Positions 63,575 to 64,000 of a DNA stretch of 64,000 nucleotides are shown here, piece after piece. This DNA comes from JAABVY01 sp964627935 (GTDB lineage: Bacteria; Zixibacteria; MSB-5A5; JAABVY01), in NCBI GenBank assembly GCA_964627935.1, contig CAZVLB010000007.1, positions 62,001 through 126,000 on the forward strand. Direction: 5' to 3'. Within the stretch, counting starts at the first letter, position 1. The number at the start of each line of letters is the position of its first letter. Made by a program: the position numbers and the translations under genes. The notes below the pieces were generated by a model. That model was not told the origin of the DNA. It ran no database searches and saw only the letters and a list, made by a program, of their open reading frames with translations.

Positions 63575-64000
63575 TTAGTTCTTATTGATTCGAGCAACAA
63601 AATATAGAATTGATCTGCTATTAATCTGTCCCCGGTTCTTGATCATCCTGAAGAGCCATGTACCAATGGCATTCAAAAAGGGTGATTTGAACCAGCAATA
63701 GGGAACTATGCCCATTTCTTCTATACTCAAGCTATCCGGGAGAAATGCCCTGATTTCGGCCTCATTCTGAAATGAGTGCTGGTGTCCATAAGGGTGAAAC
63801 TTATGCCTGCAACTGGGACAAATCACGCTGTGTTCATCAAGATTCTCCTGATATGGAATTGTGGCTACCAGCAATCCGCCATCCGCAAGCATTGTCTCTA
63901 TATTAGTCATTGCTGAGTTCAAATCAGGTACATGCTCGAGCACATCAAAACAGGTAATAAGATCATAGCAATCCGGGCTAACATCCATATCCGACAGATC
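63575..64000 (-). CDS. SAM-dependent methyltransferase (partial, N-terminus outside)
   Basis: C-terminal part of a class I methyltransferase: DLITCFDVLEHVPDLNSAM and MLADGGLLVATIP, the motif IV region, then a Cys/His cluster CPSCRHKFHPYGHQHSF that looks metal-binding, and a helical end. About 141 residues are visible and the SAM-binding glycine loop is beyond the right edge. It stands 40 bases upstream of the flippase and is transcribed in the same direction, so it probably methylates a sugar of the same glycan (inference). Confidence 0.88.
   Translation of the reverse strand, partial: DLSDMDVSPDCYDLITCFDVLEHVPDLNSAMTNIETMLADGGLLVATIPYQENLDEHSVICPSCRHKFHPYGHQHSFQNEAEIRAFLPDSLSIEEMGIVPYCWFKSPFLNAIGTWLFRMIKNRGQINSRSILYFVARINKN

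Noticed and set aside
1..64000. CRISPR arrays, insertion sequences, prophage or integrative elements
   Set aside because: No spaced direct repeats, transposase, integrase or terminal inverted repeats were seen.

Overview
The window reads as a chromosomal segment of a diderm, Gram-negative bacterium of roughly 49% GC. Two very large TonB-dependent receptors with N-terminal carboxypeptidase-regulatory-like domains, an Omp85-type barrel, several lipoproteins, a glutaminyl-tRNA synthetase and a single-cytochrome-b succinate dehydrogenase point to the FCB superphylum. A candidate lineage such as Zixibacteria is my best guess (inference, not proven from one window). I found no rRNA, CRISPR array, insertion sequence, phage or integrase.

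Layout. 1-5446 (minus): partial sdhA and sdhC, a membrane-anchored metallophosphoesterase, and glnS. 5804-11825 (plus): an outer-membrane barrel, a sigma-54 activator, then a three-gene operon (ZU5-like lipoprotein, TPR protein, TPR/HD-GYP phosphodiesterase) behind a consensus sigma-54 promoter. 11940-24648 (minus): a TonB receptor with an inserted Ca-binding-loop domain, PRPP synthetase, a HEPN-domain protein, an XRE regulator with a small membrane protein, an SDR reductase, a KefB-type antiporter with an L,D-transpeptidase, and a hybrid histidine kinase. 25003-30154 (plus): an operon of Omp85-like barrel, kinase-fold lipoprotein, SGHY-domain secreted protein and PAP2 phosphatase. 30157-38933 (minus): a six-gene signalling operon with two histidine kinases, two receiver proteins (one with a PP2C phosphatase), a cyclic-nucleotide-binding-like protein and a nucleotide-transporter/HEAT fusion. 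39427-47339: a second TonB receptor, a 63-aa protein, an LRR lipoprotein, a gene remnant, a symporter with a tiny accessory membrane protein, and a Wzi-like barrel. 47693-53198: spoVG with tRNA-Gln, a PilZ protein, EF-G and a secreted prolyl oligopeptidase. 53214-64000: a surface-polysaccharide locus (Wzz, polysaccharide deacetylase, formyltransferase, GT9, O-antigen ligase, GT4, CapK-like ligase, flippase, methyltransferase) that runs off the right edge.

The parts most worth following up are: (i) the 25003-30154 operon, where a surface-facing protein with HxDxKxxN and DFG kinase motifs is encoded beside an Omp85 barrel and a PAP2 phosphatase; (ii) the 30157-38933 operon, which places an NTT-type nucleotide-transporter/HEAT protein inside a two-component/PP2C circuit; (iii) the sigma-54 regulon, with a perfect -24/-12 promoter and three matching operator dyads; and (iv) two promoters whose predicted start sites lie almost at the ATG, so the XRE gene and the symporter accessory gene are probably translated from near-leaderless mRNAs.
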